Program-made: the position numbers and the translations under genes
Assembly (NCBI GenBank): GCA_934364795.1
Contig: CAKRMK010000051.1
Coordinates: forward strand, 1 to 14,628
Length of the DNA: 14,628 bases
Source of the DNA: an uncultured Blautia sp.
Lineage (GTDB): Bacteria; Bacillota; Clostridia; Lachnospirales; Lachnospiraceae
Reading direction: 5' to 3'
The notes under the pieces: generated by a model
Databases searched by the model: none
What the model was told of the DNA's origin: nothing
Seen by the model: the letters and a program-made list of their open reading frames with translations, nothing else
Shown here: positions 1-6,522 of the stretch, in pieces
How the letters are laid out: every line of letters starts with the position of its first letter
Numbering within the stretch: the stretch's first letter is position 1

Positions 1-1
1 G

Positions 2-61
2 GCTTATTCACTGAGATATGAAAGGTTGAAAAACCTTGAATTTTCAATAAAAAACACTTGA
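2..61 (+). other. C-terminal tail of an unidentified reading frame
   Basis: The second frame is open from the window edge to a TGA at 59-61 and encodes 19 residues, AYSLRYERLKNLEFSIKNT. The tail does not resemble the VirB4 homology that starts about 20 bases downstream, and I do not recognise it. A 6-bp hairpin with a GAAA loop (22-27 with 32-37) lies inside it. It could be the end of an inserted element's gene that broke the VirB4 gene, or an out-of-frame artefact. With so few residues, confidence is low. Confidence 0.2.
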
Positions 62-69
62 TTATATGA

Positions 70-369
70 GGAGGTAAGATCGGAAGAGGTATTTTAAGCA
101 ACGCCAAGACCAAAATCATTTTAAACCTAGAGGTGGCAGAGGCAGAACTAATACAAAAGGAACTAGACTTATCAGAAGCAGAAGTTAATTCCATTGTTCA
201 CTTTGAGAGAGGTTGTGGATTAATTTCAACAAATAGCAATAACCTGGTTGTAGAGTTTAAAGCAAGTCAGTTAGAAAAAGATTTGATCACAACAGACAGG
301 AAAGATTTGCAGAAATTAAAAGACCGGGTTCAAAAATATGGAGACTTTGCTTATGGAAACACGGAATAA
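70..369 (+). pseudogene. 3' remnant of a VirB4/TraE-like conjugation ATPase gene
   Basis: The frame is open from just after a TGA at 67-69 to the stop at 367-369. From about residue 4 it reads GRGILSNAKTKIILNLE, then a helical stretch, HFERGCGLIS, and a charged tail ending DLITTDRKDLQKLKDRVQ. This is how I remember the extreme C-terminus of VirB4-type ATPases in clostridial Tn1549-like elements, where a secretion-channel ATPase of 600-800 residues ends in this helical and FERG/GLI segment. The ATPase domains with Walker A and B are absent, so the gene is truncated at its 5' side. A GTG at 133 would give 78 residues, but it has no good ribosome binding site and cuts into the homology, so I treat the whole open stretch as a remnant. 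The VirB4 assignment is from memory of the family and is moderately sure. Confidence 0.55.
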
Positions 370-387
370 CGTACAAATGATGTTTTA

Positions 388-542
388 AAGACGTATTAAA
401 TGTCGTATATATGACGCATTCGCATTTGAAAGTGTGATAAATGTCATTAATGACGTATAAAAAGACATTTATAAGACGCATTATCATAAAAGATGTGAAT
501 GCTGTTATAAATAACGTAAAGAAAACGTCCTTTATGCGTCAT
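388..542. repeat. Iteron-like cluster of an 11-bp motif (AWGACRYWTWW)
   Basis: This non-coding stretch holds at least seven copies of an 11-base motif. Forward copies start at 388 (AAGACGTATTA), 411 (ATGACGCATTC), 450 (ATGACGTATAA), 462 (AAGACATTTAT) and 473 (AAGACGCATTA). Inverted copies occupy 437-447 and 532-542. The copies at 437 and 450 meet head to head in the perfect palindrome GTCATTAATGAC (443-454). Starts at 450, 462 and 473 are about one helical turn apart, and 388 to 411 is about two turns, as expected for protein binding on one DNA face. Degenerate copies occur at 396-406 and 521-531. The position just upstream of the replication/transfer genes suggests a replication, partition or transfer control site. 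The protein that binds it is unknown. Confidence 0.6.
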
Positions 543-579
543 AGATAAAAGTGAGAAAATTTCGGGAGGTATTGAAAAA

Positions 580-1137
580 ATGGAAAATAAACAAAGACCT
601 GTCATTGCTGAAACCAGAGAGCTTGTGCAGAAATATCATGTTTTGGAAAAGGCACAGATTTATGATTATTTTGCGTTAGATGGCAGAGATCATTTTGTGG
701 GAAAGGCATTTAAGGCTTTGGAAAAAGAACGGCAGATTTACGTTCACCCGGAACTTGATTTGGTGGCAGCAAGTGAGGAAACAATTGCTGACAAGGATCT
801 GGGAACTATGAAGGCAGTCTGGGTACTGCTTGATGTTAGGAAAAAGAAACAGGTGGAGGAACACTTTCCTGCTTCAAAGGAAGAGTATCCAGTGAGGATT
901 GTTTTCTATGGTGAGGGAGAAATCTTTGATATTTTGTACATTTCAGAGGCGGAAGTTACAGTGGTAAACAATCTGTTTTCCAGGAAAGTGATTGACAGCT
1001 GCGGTCACATTATTGTAGTCGAAAATCCTGATTATATATCAGCGATTCACATAGCGAATGTGATTGGGTATTGTGTGGTGAAAGAAGGTGGGGAAGTCGA
1101 GTATTACCGATATAGTCAATGCGGATCAGAAGAATAG
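580..1137 (+). CDS. DUF5697-like conserved mobile-element protein
   Basis: A 185-residue protein with no signal peptide or membrane segment. The start is the ATG at 580, preceded by GGGAGG about ten bases upstream. The N-terminal third (about residues 8-65) reads like a compact winged helix: RELVQKYHVLEKAQIYDYF, then a helix with KALEKERQIYVHPELDLVAAS. The rest has alternating hydrophobic strands, including YPVRIVFYGEGEIFDILYI and HIIVVENPDYI. From memory this matches DUF5697, a family of unknown function found beside replication and transfer genes in clostridial conjugative elements. It directly follows the motif cluster at 388-542, so binding those sites is an attractive but untested idea. 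The last 50 bases overlap the next gene, which suggests translational coupling. Confidence 0.6.
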   Translation: MENKQRPVIAETRELVQKYHVLEKAQIYDYFALDGRDHFVGKAFKALEKERQIYVHPELDLVAASEETIADKDLGTMKAVWVLLDVRKKKQVEEHFPASKEEYPVRIVFYGEGEIFDILYISEAEVTVVNNLFSRKVIDSCGHIIVVENPDYISAIHIANVIGYCVVKEGGEVEYYRYSQCGSEE

Positions 1138-1849
1138 CACTGAGCCGTTTGGAAAAATTAAAGGTCAGCTGGATGAGACACAGGCTTTAAGCTGGCGGAT
1201 GGAGCAGTATATGGCAGAGTCACGGAATGTTCTTACTTCATGTATCCGTTTAAAATCGGAACTACAATATGATTATTTCACGGAACTGGTGTTAGAAGCT
1301 GCAAAAACAGCTGAAAAATTAACAGATAAGCTTCGAAGGCTTACCTTAGAAGTGACAGTTAATCCAGTCCAATACGAAAACTACAAGGCGGAGCTTGTGA
1401 CCATCCATGGAATTGAGGTGGAATTTTCTGAGGGAATCGTAAAGGTAGCATTACCGCTCCTGATGCCCCATAGAAAAGATTTTTACACGGATTTTTTATA
1501 TAAACCGCTCCATACGGCACTTCAGAACTGGTGTATGGAGCAGGTGAAAAATGGCATGGAATTACCATCATATGAAGAGTGCCTTGTATGTTTTGTGCAT
1601 GTGTATAATAAAAAATTGCCTTTGGCGGGACGGGTGCGGGATCATGACAACATTGAAGAGAAGCATGTTCTGGATATCATTTCCAGCTTTTATCTGAAAT
1701 CGGATAGCGGCCTTTTTGTAGATACCTTCCATACGACCAGGCTGGGTACGGAAGACGGGACTTTTTTATTTGTGATGGAGTCAAGCCGATTTCCAGGTTG
1801 GATCCGTGAAAACAGCCAGTCTTTGGATATCGAAAAAGAAGCACTTTAA
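1088..1849 (+). CDS. DUF6100-like conserved mobile-element protein
   Basis: Up to 253 residues and soluble. The N-terminal third (about residues 20-90) is helical and probably coiled. A mixed domain follows with the motifs KVALPLLMPHRK, PSYEECLVCFVHVYNKKLP, RVRDHDNIEEKHVLDIISSFYL and a C-terminal MESSRFPGWI. This series (a 'D-x-DN-x-E' segment plus 'SRFP-W') matches my memory of DUF6100, a family of unknown function conserved in Tn1549-like elements next to the replication gene. The start is uncertain: GTG at 1088 overlaps the previous gene by 50 bases with AAAGAAG directly against it, while an ATG at 1199 would remove part of the helical region. I prefer the overlapping GTG because it keeps that region. 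Confidence 0.6.
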   Translation: MGKSSITDIVNADQKNSTEPFGKIKGQLDETQALSWRMEQYMAESRNVLTSCIRLKSELQYDYFTELVLEAAKTAEKLTDKLRRLTLEVTVNPVQYENYKAELVTIHGIEVEFSEGIVKVALPLLMPHRKDFYTDFLYKPLHTALQNWCMEQVKNGMELPSYEECLVCFVHVYNKKLPLAGRVRDHDNIEEKHVLDIISSFYLKSDSGLFVDTFHTTRLGTEDGTFLFVMESSRFPGWIRENSQSLDIEKEAL

Positions 1850-1990
1850 GAGCAGGAAAATTCGATATATAGAATAGGCATTCAAGCGCCTAAAAAATAA
1901 GGCATTTTGGGATATGGGAATCCGAAAAAGATACCCAAGTATTCAACATATAGGGTACAGATTCGTATTAAGTTTGAGTGGGAGGTGGAA

Positions 1991-3052
1991 ATGAAAAAGG
2001 AGGATGTGCTTTTAAGGTTGATTGCGATTTCTGGGGAATTGCCAGCAGGCCTGGTTGGAGAGATTGTAGGATCAGAAACCTATGCTGCAGCCCTTATTAC
2101 CAGGTTAAAAAAGGAGCATTATATTTCTGTGAGAAATTCAGGAGGATTTAAGGGATATGTGTTGAGGAGTAAAGGAAAAAGGTATCTTCTGGAGAAGTAT
2201 GAAGATGACCTTTTCTTTTTTCTTTCCGGATCTGCACAGACCAACCATGTGAAAAGTGAACCGGAGAAGAGGCTACGGCTTCATCGGATGAGCGAGGTAT
2301 GGGTCTTTTTTATGAAGATGGGTATTGAGATTTTTCAAAGCCAGAAACCGGATCTGGGAAATGGGTTTGAAAAGAGTGGGAAAAAAGCAGTGTACTATGG
2401 CAGTCTGGAATACAAAGAAAGTACAGATGCAATTAAAGGCTCCAGAGCATGTGGCGTGCTGCTTACCGGGGATACAGCTTATGTCATTTATAACACCATG
2501 GCAAAAAAAATGAAGTGGGCCAAGAAAATGGAAACTGCAATGCGAACCTGGACGGAGCGCATGCTGTTAATTGGTGGAGGACTACGACAGGCTGATTCGC
2601 TTATCTTGGGAGATAACATGGAATTTCTTCTTGAACTTTTAAACAGTGATGGCGGTGTTCGAAAAAATCTATATCAGGTAGATGACATATATGAGCGCCA
2701 TTATTATGTTCCGCGGATAGATAACGCAAAGGTTCAGATGGAGCTTCTACTAACTTCCTGGAAACGAGAGAAGCTAAAAAAATTGCTGGCAACATTGGTG
2801 AAGTACCCAAGGCGCAAACAATACGCCTTAAGTGAGGGCTTTGATAAAGACATGCAGCCAATTTATTTCTGCCATGAATTGGATATGCGCCATTTATGCC
2901 GTGTTAAGCAGGAAATTGGCTGGAAACAGCAAGGGACAATTATCTGTATGGATTATCAGGCAAATATGCTTAAAGAGTATTTTGGAGAGGAGGTGAGGGT
3001 TCGTGAGCTGAATACAGATAAAATAATGGAATTTCTGGCTAAGGGCAAATAG
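1991..3052 (+). CDS. Winged-helix-like protein of a conjugative element, unknown function
   Basis: I chose the ATG at 1991 because GGGAGGTGG lies six to ten bases upstream. An earlier in-frame start at 1907 has no such site and adds 28 unconserved-looking residues. The product is 353 residues with no membrane segment. Residues 1-70 look like a winged helix-turn-helix: LLRLIAISGELPAGLVGEIVG, then AALITRLKKEHYISVRNSGGFKGYVL with the wing and KGKRYLLEKY. The middle has 'SEPEKRLRLHRMSEVWVF', and the C-terminal half alternates helices and strands. It resembles uncharacterised proteins lying just before repA and virD4 in Tn1549-like elements, possibly related to replication-relaxation proteins. A DNA-binding role in replication or transfer is inferred from the fold and neighbours. 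Confidence 0.55.
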   Translation: MKKEDVLLRLIAISGELPAGLVGEIVGSETYAAALITRLKKEHYISVRNSGGFKGYVLRSKGKRYLLEKYEDDLFFFLSGSAQTNHVKSEPEKRLRLHRMSEVWVFFMKMGIEIFQSQKPDLGNGFEKSGKKAVYYGSLEYKESTDAIKGSRACGVLLTGDTAYVIYNTMAKKMKWAKKMETAMRTWTERMLLIGGGLRQADSLILGDNMEFLLELLNSDGGVRKNLYQVDDIYERHYYVPRIDNAKVQMELLLTSWKREKLKKLLATLVKYPRRKQYALSEGFDKDMQPIYFCHELDMRHLCRVKQEIGWKQQGTIICMDYQANMLKEYFGEEVRVRELNTDKIMEFLAKGK

Positions 3053-3085
3053 ACGCAGCCTATAGCCTAGTCAGGGAGGTGCATT

Positions 3086-4102
3086 ATGTGCAATCCATTT
3101 GATACAGGAAGTCCGACAGTAGACCGGATGTGTCGCCTGCAGTTTACTGGAAATGTGATCCCATCCACCTGGTATCACACGATTAAAAAAGAAACCGGAA
3201 AACCCAACTTGAATGCGATTATCATATTGGCAGACATTGTGTACTGGTACCGGCCCGTGGAAATCCGGGATGAGGCAACCGGGCAGTTGTGCGGCTTTAA
3301 AAAGAAATTCCAGGCGGACATTTTGCAGAGAAACTATCAGCAGTTAGCGGATCAGTTTGGAATAACCAAGCGTGATGCAGTAAATGCTGTAGTAGAATTG
3401 GAAAAGCTGGGAGTGGTAACAAGGGTATTCCGGACCGTCAGCATTAAAGGGCAGCTTTACTCCAATGTGATGTTCCTGGATCTGGATGTAGACGTATTGA
3501 TTCAGCTAACCTATCCGGAAACACTGGAAAATATAGCCGCAGGGACATCAGATACCCCCTATCACTTATTTGGGGGACAGCCCCCACCGAAAAAAGTGAC
3601 AGGGGTCACGAAAACAAGTGAGAGGGTATCCCCGAAACAAGTGACAGCTGTCTCCGATATGGGGGAGACATATACAAAGAATACATACAGAGATTACAAC
3701 ATAGATTTTTCTATTCCTTCGTATCGGGAGGTGGCAGAACAGGTAAAGGAGCAGATTGAGTATGATAACCTGATATTGGATCATCCCCATGACAGCAGGG
3801 TTGAAGAAATTTTGGGATTGATTGTGGATGTAATGACTTCAACTGCAGCTGTAATCCGAGTGAACCGGGAGGAAAAACCAGTGAATGTGGTAAAAGCACA
3901 ATTTCTAAAGCTAAAAAAGGAACATATTGACTTTGTATTGTTCAGCATGGATTCAAATACCACAAAGGCCAGAAATATCCGGGCAGTGCTTCTTACAGCT
4001 CTGTATAATTCCGTGAATACCATGTGTAGTTACTACGACAATCTGGTCCAATACCATATGACTGAGGAACTGAGAGGTGAAGAGAGGAAAAAGGATGTTT
4101 AA
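3086..4102 (+). CDS. RepA-like replication initiator with DUF6017-type C-terminal domain
   Basis: A 338-residue protein starting at ATG 3086 behind GGGAGGTG. Residues 17-150 look like a helix-turn-helix/winged-helix initiator domain: FTGNVIPSTWYHTI, NAIIILADIVYWYR, then YQQLADQFGITKRDAVNAVVELEKLGVVTRVFR, a clear recognition-helix pattern. A low-complexity linker (about 155-200) follows. The C-terminal domain (about 206-325) starts PSYREVAEQVKEQIEYDNL and contains RVEEILGLIVDVM and TTKARNIRAVLLTALYNS, matching my memory of DUF6017 in replication proteins of clostridial conjugative elements. The role would be starting replication of the excised circle. The linker DNA carries iteron-like repeats (3551-3665), so the origin may lie inside the gene. 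It ends eight bases after the preferred start of the coupling-protein gene, implying one transcript. Confidence 0.7.
   Translation: MCNPFDTGSPTVDRMCRLQFTGNVIPSTWYHTIKKETGKPNLNAIIILADIVYWYRPVEIRDEATGQLCGFKKKFQADILQRNYQQLADQFGITKRDAVNAVVELEKLGVVTRVFRTVSIKGQLYSNVMFLDLDVDVLIQLTYPETLENIAAGTSDTPYHLFGGQPPPKKVTGVTKTSERVSPKQVTAVSDMGETYTKNTYRDYNIDFSIPSYREVAEQVKEQIEYDNLILDHPHDSRVEEILGLIVDVMTSTAAVIRVNREEKPVNVVKAQFLKLKKEHIDFVLFSMDSNTTKARNIRAVLLTALYNSVNTMCSYYDNLVQYHMTEELRGEERKKDV
3551..3665. repeat. Iteron and hairpin cluster inside the RepA-like gene
   Basis: Three copies of AAGTGA(C/G)AG start at 3594, 3616 and 3639, spaced 22 and 23 bases apart, with an inverted partial copy TCACTT at 3562-3567. Two copies are also dyads: GTGAC-N4-GTCAC (3596-3609) and GACAGCTGTC (3643-3652). 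On the left, CCCCC (3555-3559), GGGGG (3572-3576) and CCCCC (3581-3585) can form alternative hairpins, and another GGGGG lies at 3661-3665. The cluster sits exactly in the linker between the two domains of the replication protein. In RepA_N plasmids the origin is known to lie within the initiator gene, so an internal origin is the natural reading here, though it is inferred. Confidence 0.55.
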
Positions 4103-6005
4103 AAAATTTGATAAAAGAAAATTACTGGCAGTTATCTGTGGAGGTGTATTATTAGCAGGATATCTGGGAGGATTTTTAAAAATCCTCCTGGACGATGCAA
4201 ATGTTGATCTAAACCCCATTCACTGCATGGCGGCAGGATGGACCAGTACCAAAGGCAGGATGTGGATATTATTTTCCATTCTAATTCTCTTATTTCTGAT
4301 GGCTCTTGTGATTTATCGGGGACGGGTGAATCCACTTCAGGATGAACGCGGCTTTGAATTATCTACCCAGGGTACTTATGGAACTGCGGGATTTATGAGA
4401 GATAAGGAACTGGCGGAAATTCTGAGGGCAGATAAAACAATGGATGGTATAAATGGAATCATATTTGGCAGGGAGATTGGAACTGGAAATGTATTGAGCC
4501 TTCCGGTGGATTCCAGGCTGAACCGGAATATAGCAGTCTGCGGTTCCCAGGGATCCATGAAATCCAGGGCTTTTGCAAGAGTAATGGCGTTACAGTGCGT
4601 GCGCCGCGGTGAGAGTATGTTTATTACAGATCCAAAATCGGAACTATATGAGGATTTATGTGCCTATTTAAAAGAAAACGGGTATGTGGTGAAGCAGTTT
4701 AACCTGATTCAGCTGATACACTCTGATGCCTGGAACTGTCTGGCGGAAATTGAGGAGGGAGAGCTGATCGACGTATTCTGTGATGTGGTTATCCGAAATA
4801 CTACAGATAAATTTGATCATTTTTACGACAATGTGGAAATGGATTTATTAAAAGCTCTTTGCCTATACGTATACGAGGAATATCCGCCAGAGAAGAGGAC
4901 ATTTGCAGAAGCCTATATGCTTTTGCTGAATAAAAGTGTAGATATGCTGGATTCCATTTTTGAAAGGCTGCCAACCAATCATCCGGCCAAAGGACCTTAC
5001 CAGCTGTTTGCAAAAGCAGAAAAAGTAAAGGGAAATGCGGTACTTGGGCTTGGTACCAGGCTGCAGATTTTACAGAATAAACTGGTACAGCAGATTACCA
5101 GTCATACAGACATTGACCTCTCCCTTCCGGGGAAACAAAAATGTGCGTATTTTTGTATTACGTCTGATCAGGACTCCACCTTTGATATGCTGGCAACCTT
5201 GTTCACATCATTTCTGGTCATAAAGCTGGTTCGCCTTGCAGACCAGACAGAAGATCGTGTGCTGCCGGTTCCAGTCAGTTTTATACTCGATGAATTTCCA
5301 AACATCGGTGTCGTTCCGGATTTTAAAAAGAAGCTGGCAACAGCCAGATCCAGACGGATTGGAATGAGCATTTTATTTCAGAACATTCCCCAGCTTCAGA
5401 ATCGTTATCCAGACAATCAGTGGGAAGAGATTCTTGGAGGATGCGATTTTTCAATATTCCTTGGGTGTAATGATATGACAACTGCGACTTATTACAGTGA
5501 CCGGACAGGAGAGATTACGGTATCGGTGGCTTCTGTCCGGAAAAATTTCTATACCATCCGGGCAACGGATTATGTACCGGAATACTCAGAGTCAAAATCC
5601 CTTGGAAAAAGACAGCTTCTTCTTCCTGACGAGGTGCTTCGTTATCCCCTGAATCAGGGAATCCTGATTATCCGCGGACATAACGTATTAAAATTCCAGA
5701 AGATGGACTATACCGAGCATGAAGATGCAAAGAATCTCCGGCTGGAAAAAGTAGTGGAACACATACCGGACTGGCACAAGGAATGGGAAAAGGAAAAAGC
5801 ACAGGAACAGCCTTTTTCATATATGGGGCAGGATGATGAGGCATCTATCCCACTTACGGTGGAATCCAGTACAAATGAAGTGTGTGAAGAACCGCTCACA
5901 GTAGATGCTAGGCCCAAAAGAAAACCAGGCAAAAAAACGGAATCCAAGCAGGGTGTAACAAGAGTAGAAGATTTGTTCATTGGGAGGGGAGGTGAATGCG
6001 GATGA
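4095..6005 (+). CDS. VirD4/TraG-type type IV coupling ATPase
   Basis: Conjugative coupling protein that links the relaxase-DNA complex to the transfer channel at the inner membrane. From ATG 4095 (AGAGAGGAAAAAGG upstream) it has 636 residues; the GTG at 4077 is less likely. Two N-terminal membrane helices are visible (about residues 11-30 and 56-75). The Walker A is GSQGSMKS (150-157), with Met instead of Gly before the lysine, followed by SRAF. Walker B is VSFILDEFPNIG (Asp399-Glu400). Other family features are ITDPKSELYEDL, DAWNCL, KCAYFCITSDQDST, RSRRIGMSILFQNIPQLQNRYP and GCNDMTTATYYSDRTG. The tail after about 580 is polar and probably disordered. Length and domain order are normal, so the protein itself seems intact although the rest of the transfer machinery is missing here. 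Confidence 0.92.
   Translation: MFKKFDKRKLLAVICGGVLLAGYLGGFLKILLDDANVDLNPIHCMAAGWTSTKGRMWILFSILILLFLMALVIYRGRVNPLQDERGFELSTQGTYGTAGFMRDKELAEILRADKTMDGINGIIFGREIGTGNVLSLPVDSRLNRNIAVCGSQGSMKSRAFARVMALQCVRRGESMFITDPKSELYEDLCAYLKENGYVVKQFNLIQLIHSDAWNCLAEIEEGELIDVFCDVVIRNTTDKFDHFYDNVEMDLLKALCLYVYEEYPPEKRTFAEAYMLLLNKSVDMLDSIFERLPTNHPAKGPYQLFAKAEKVKGNAVLGLGTRLQILQNKLVQQITSHTDIDLSLPGKQKCAYFCITSDQDSTFDMLATLFTSFLVIKLVRLADQTEDRVLPVPVSFILDEFPNIGVVPDFKKKLATARSRRIGMSILFQNIPQLQNRYPDNQWEEILGGCDFSIFLGCNDMTTATYYSDRTGEITVSVASVRKNFYTIRATDYVPEYSESKSLGKRQLLLPDEVLRYPLNQGILIIRGHNVLKFQKMDYTEHEDAKNLRLEKVVEHIPDWHKEWEKEKAQEQPFSYMGQDDEASIPLTVESSTNEVCEEPLTVDARPKRKPGKKTESKQGVTRVEDLFIGRGGECG
4167..4188. repeat. Perfect 22-bp palindrome inside the coupling-protein gene
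   Basis: GGAGGATTTTT (4167-4177) is followed immediately by its exact reverse complement AAAAATCCTCC (4178-4188), giving an uninterrupted 11-bp arm dyad. It lies about 75 bases after the coupling-protein start, in codons for the end of the first membrane helix. It has no loop, so as RNA the stem would need to open at the A/T centre. As DNA it could be a symmetric protein-binding site. Confidence 0.6.
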
Positions 6006-6307
6006 CAATTGATCTGTCACAGATTAAAGGGAATTCCATGGTACGGTATGGCTTTAAAATCCTTCTCATGCGGGAATTTGATATTCACATAAACGAGACG
6101 GATGTTGGCAGGCTTATAGTTGCGGCGGGATGCATTGAAATATATGATTCCATAGAAGAGTTTTTAGATAAGAGTGGGTGGAAAAAAGATAATCCGGAAC
6201 TATGTACACAAGAGTATCTTCTGAAAAATCGGATTTGTCGTTATATTCAGGGAAAAGTGTGGTATTTTTCCCGAATACGATTTGAGAGCATGAATATCAA
6301 ATATTAA
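5996..6307 (+). CDS. Small hypothetical protein at the end of the conjugation operon
   Basis: Up to 103 residues, overlapping the coupling-protein stop by ten bases, with GGGAGGGGAGGTG just upstream. The ATG at 6002 has better spacing from that site than the one at 5996, so residues 1-2 are doubtful. The protein is soluble and mixed alpha/beta, with two short hydrophobic strands (SMVRYGFKILLM and RLIVAAGCIEIYD) and a basic, aromatic C-terminus (RICRYIQGKVWYFSRIRF). I recognise no domain. The overlap and strong ribosome binding site suggest it is translated with the coupling protein. It is the last gene before the terminator at 6315. Confidence 0.6.
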   Translation: MRMTIDLSQIKGNSMVRYGFKILLMREFDIHINETDVGRLIVAAGCIEIYDSIEEFLDKSGWKKDNPELCTQEYLLKNRICRYIQGKVWYFSRIRFESMNIKY

Positions 6308-6314
6308 TAGTTAC

Positions 6315-6351
6315 AAGGAACTCTGGCGGTATGGCTGGGGTTCCTTTTTTT
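6315..6351 (+). terminator. Intrinsic terminator ending the conjugation operon
   Basis: AAGGAACTC (6315-6323) pairs with GGGTTCCTT (6338-6346), a 9-bp stem with one G-U pair and a 14-base loop, followed by a run of seven T (6345-6351). It lies eight bases after the stop of the small ORF and separates the transfer genes from the A/T-rich cargo. Confidence 0.85.
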
Positions 6352-6352
6352 A

Positions 6353-6381
6353 TGGAAAATATGATGATTAAAATGTATAAT
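6353..6381 (+). promoter_or_regulatory. Candidate sigma-70 promoter for the NTPase cargo
   Basis: A perfect TATAAT (6376-6381) has TGGAAA (four of six matches to TTGACA) 17 bases upstream at 6353-6358. It starts right after the terminator, so the cargo can be transcribed independently. The leader to the first cargo gene would be about 135 bases. I see no strong fold or small ORF in that leader. Confidence 0.55.
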
Positions 6382-6522
6382 AGATTTATGAAAATAAAGG
6401 ATTGTAGTAGACGGTCATTAAAAAACTGATAAATTCCAAATGAAAGATTGGCGTAAGTTGCATACAGTGTTCAGGATGCTAATGCCAGAAGAAAGAAAAT
6501 TATAGGAAGGGGAAGATAGGAG

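Noticed and set aside
22..37. Hairpin with GAAA loop near the left edge, considered as a group II intron end
   Set aside because: The stem has only six pairs and lacks the conserved AGC/CGU features of domain V; no intron 3' end pattern is seen.
287..487. Minus-strand 66-residue frame across the end of the VirB4 remnant and the repeat cluster
   Set aside because: No ribosome binding site, repetitive A/T-rich codons, and it runs through the inverted motif copies; it is a by-product of open A/T-rich DNA.
1870..1905. Short inverted repeat TAGGC/GCCTA followed by A-run before the winged-helix gene
   Set aside because: Only five pairs and no T-run on the transcribed strand; too weak for a terminator.
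3781..4023. Minus-strand 80-residue frame within the RepA-like gene
   Set aside because: It lies wholly opposite the conserved DUF6017-type domain and has no ribosome binding site; a shadow frame.
4539..4565. Walker A of the coupling protein has Met in place of the Gly before the lysine
   Set aside because: At first sight a defect, but I recall G-x-x-G-T/S-M-K-S in other clostridial coupling proteins, so it appears normal for this subfamily.
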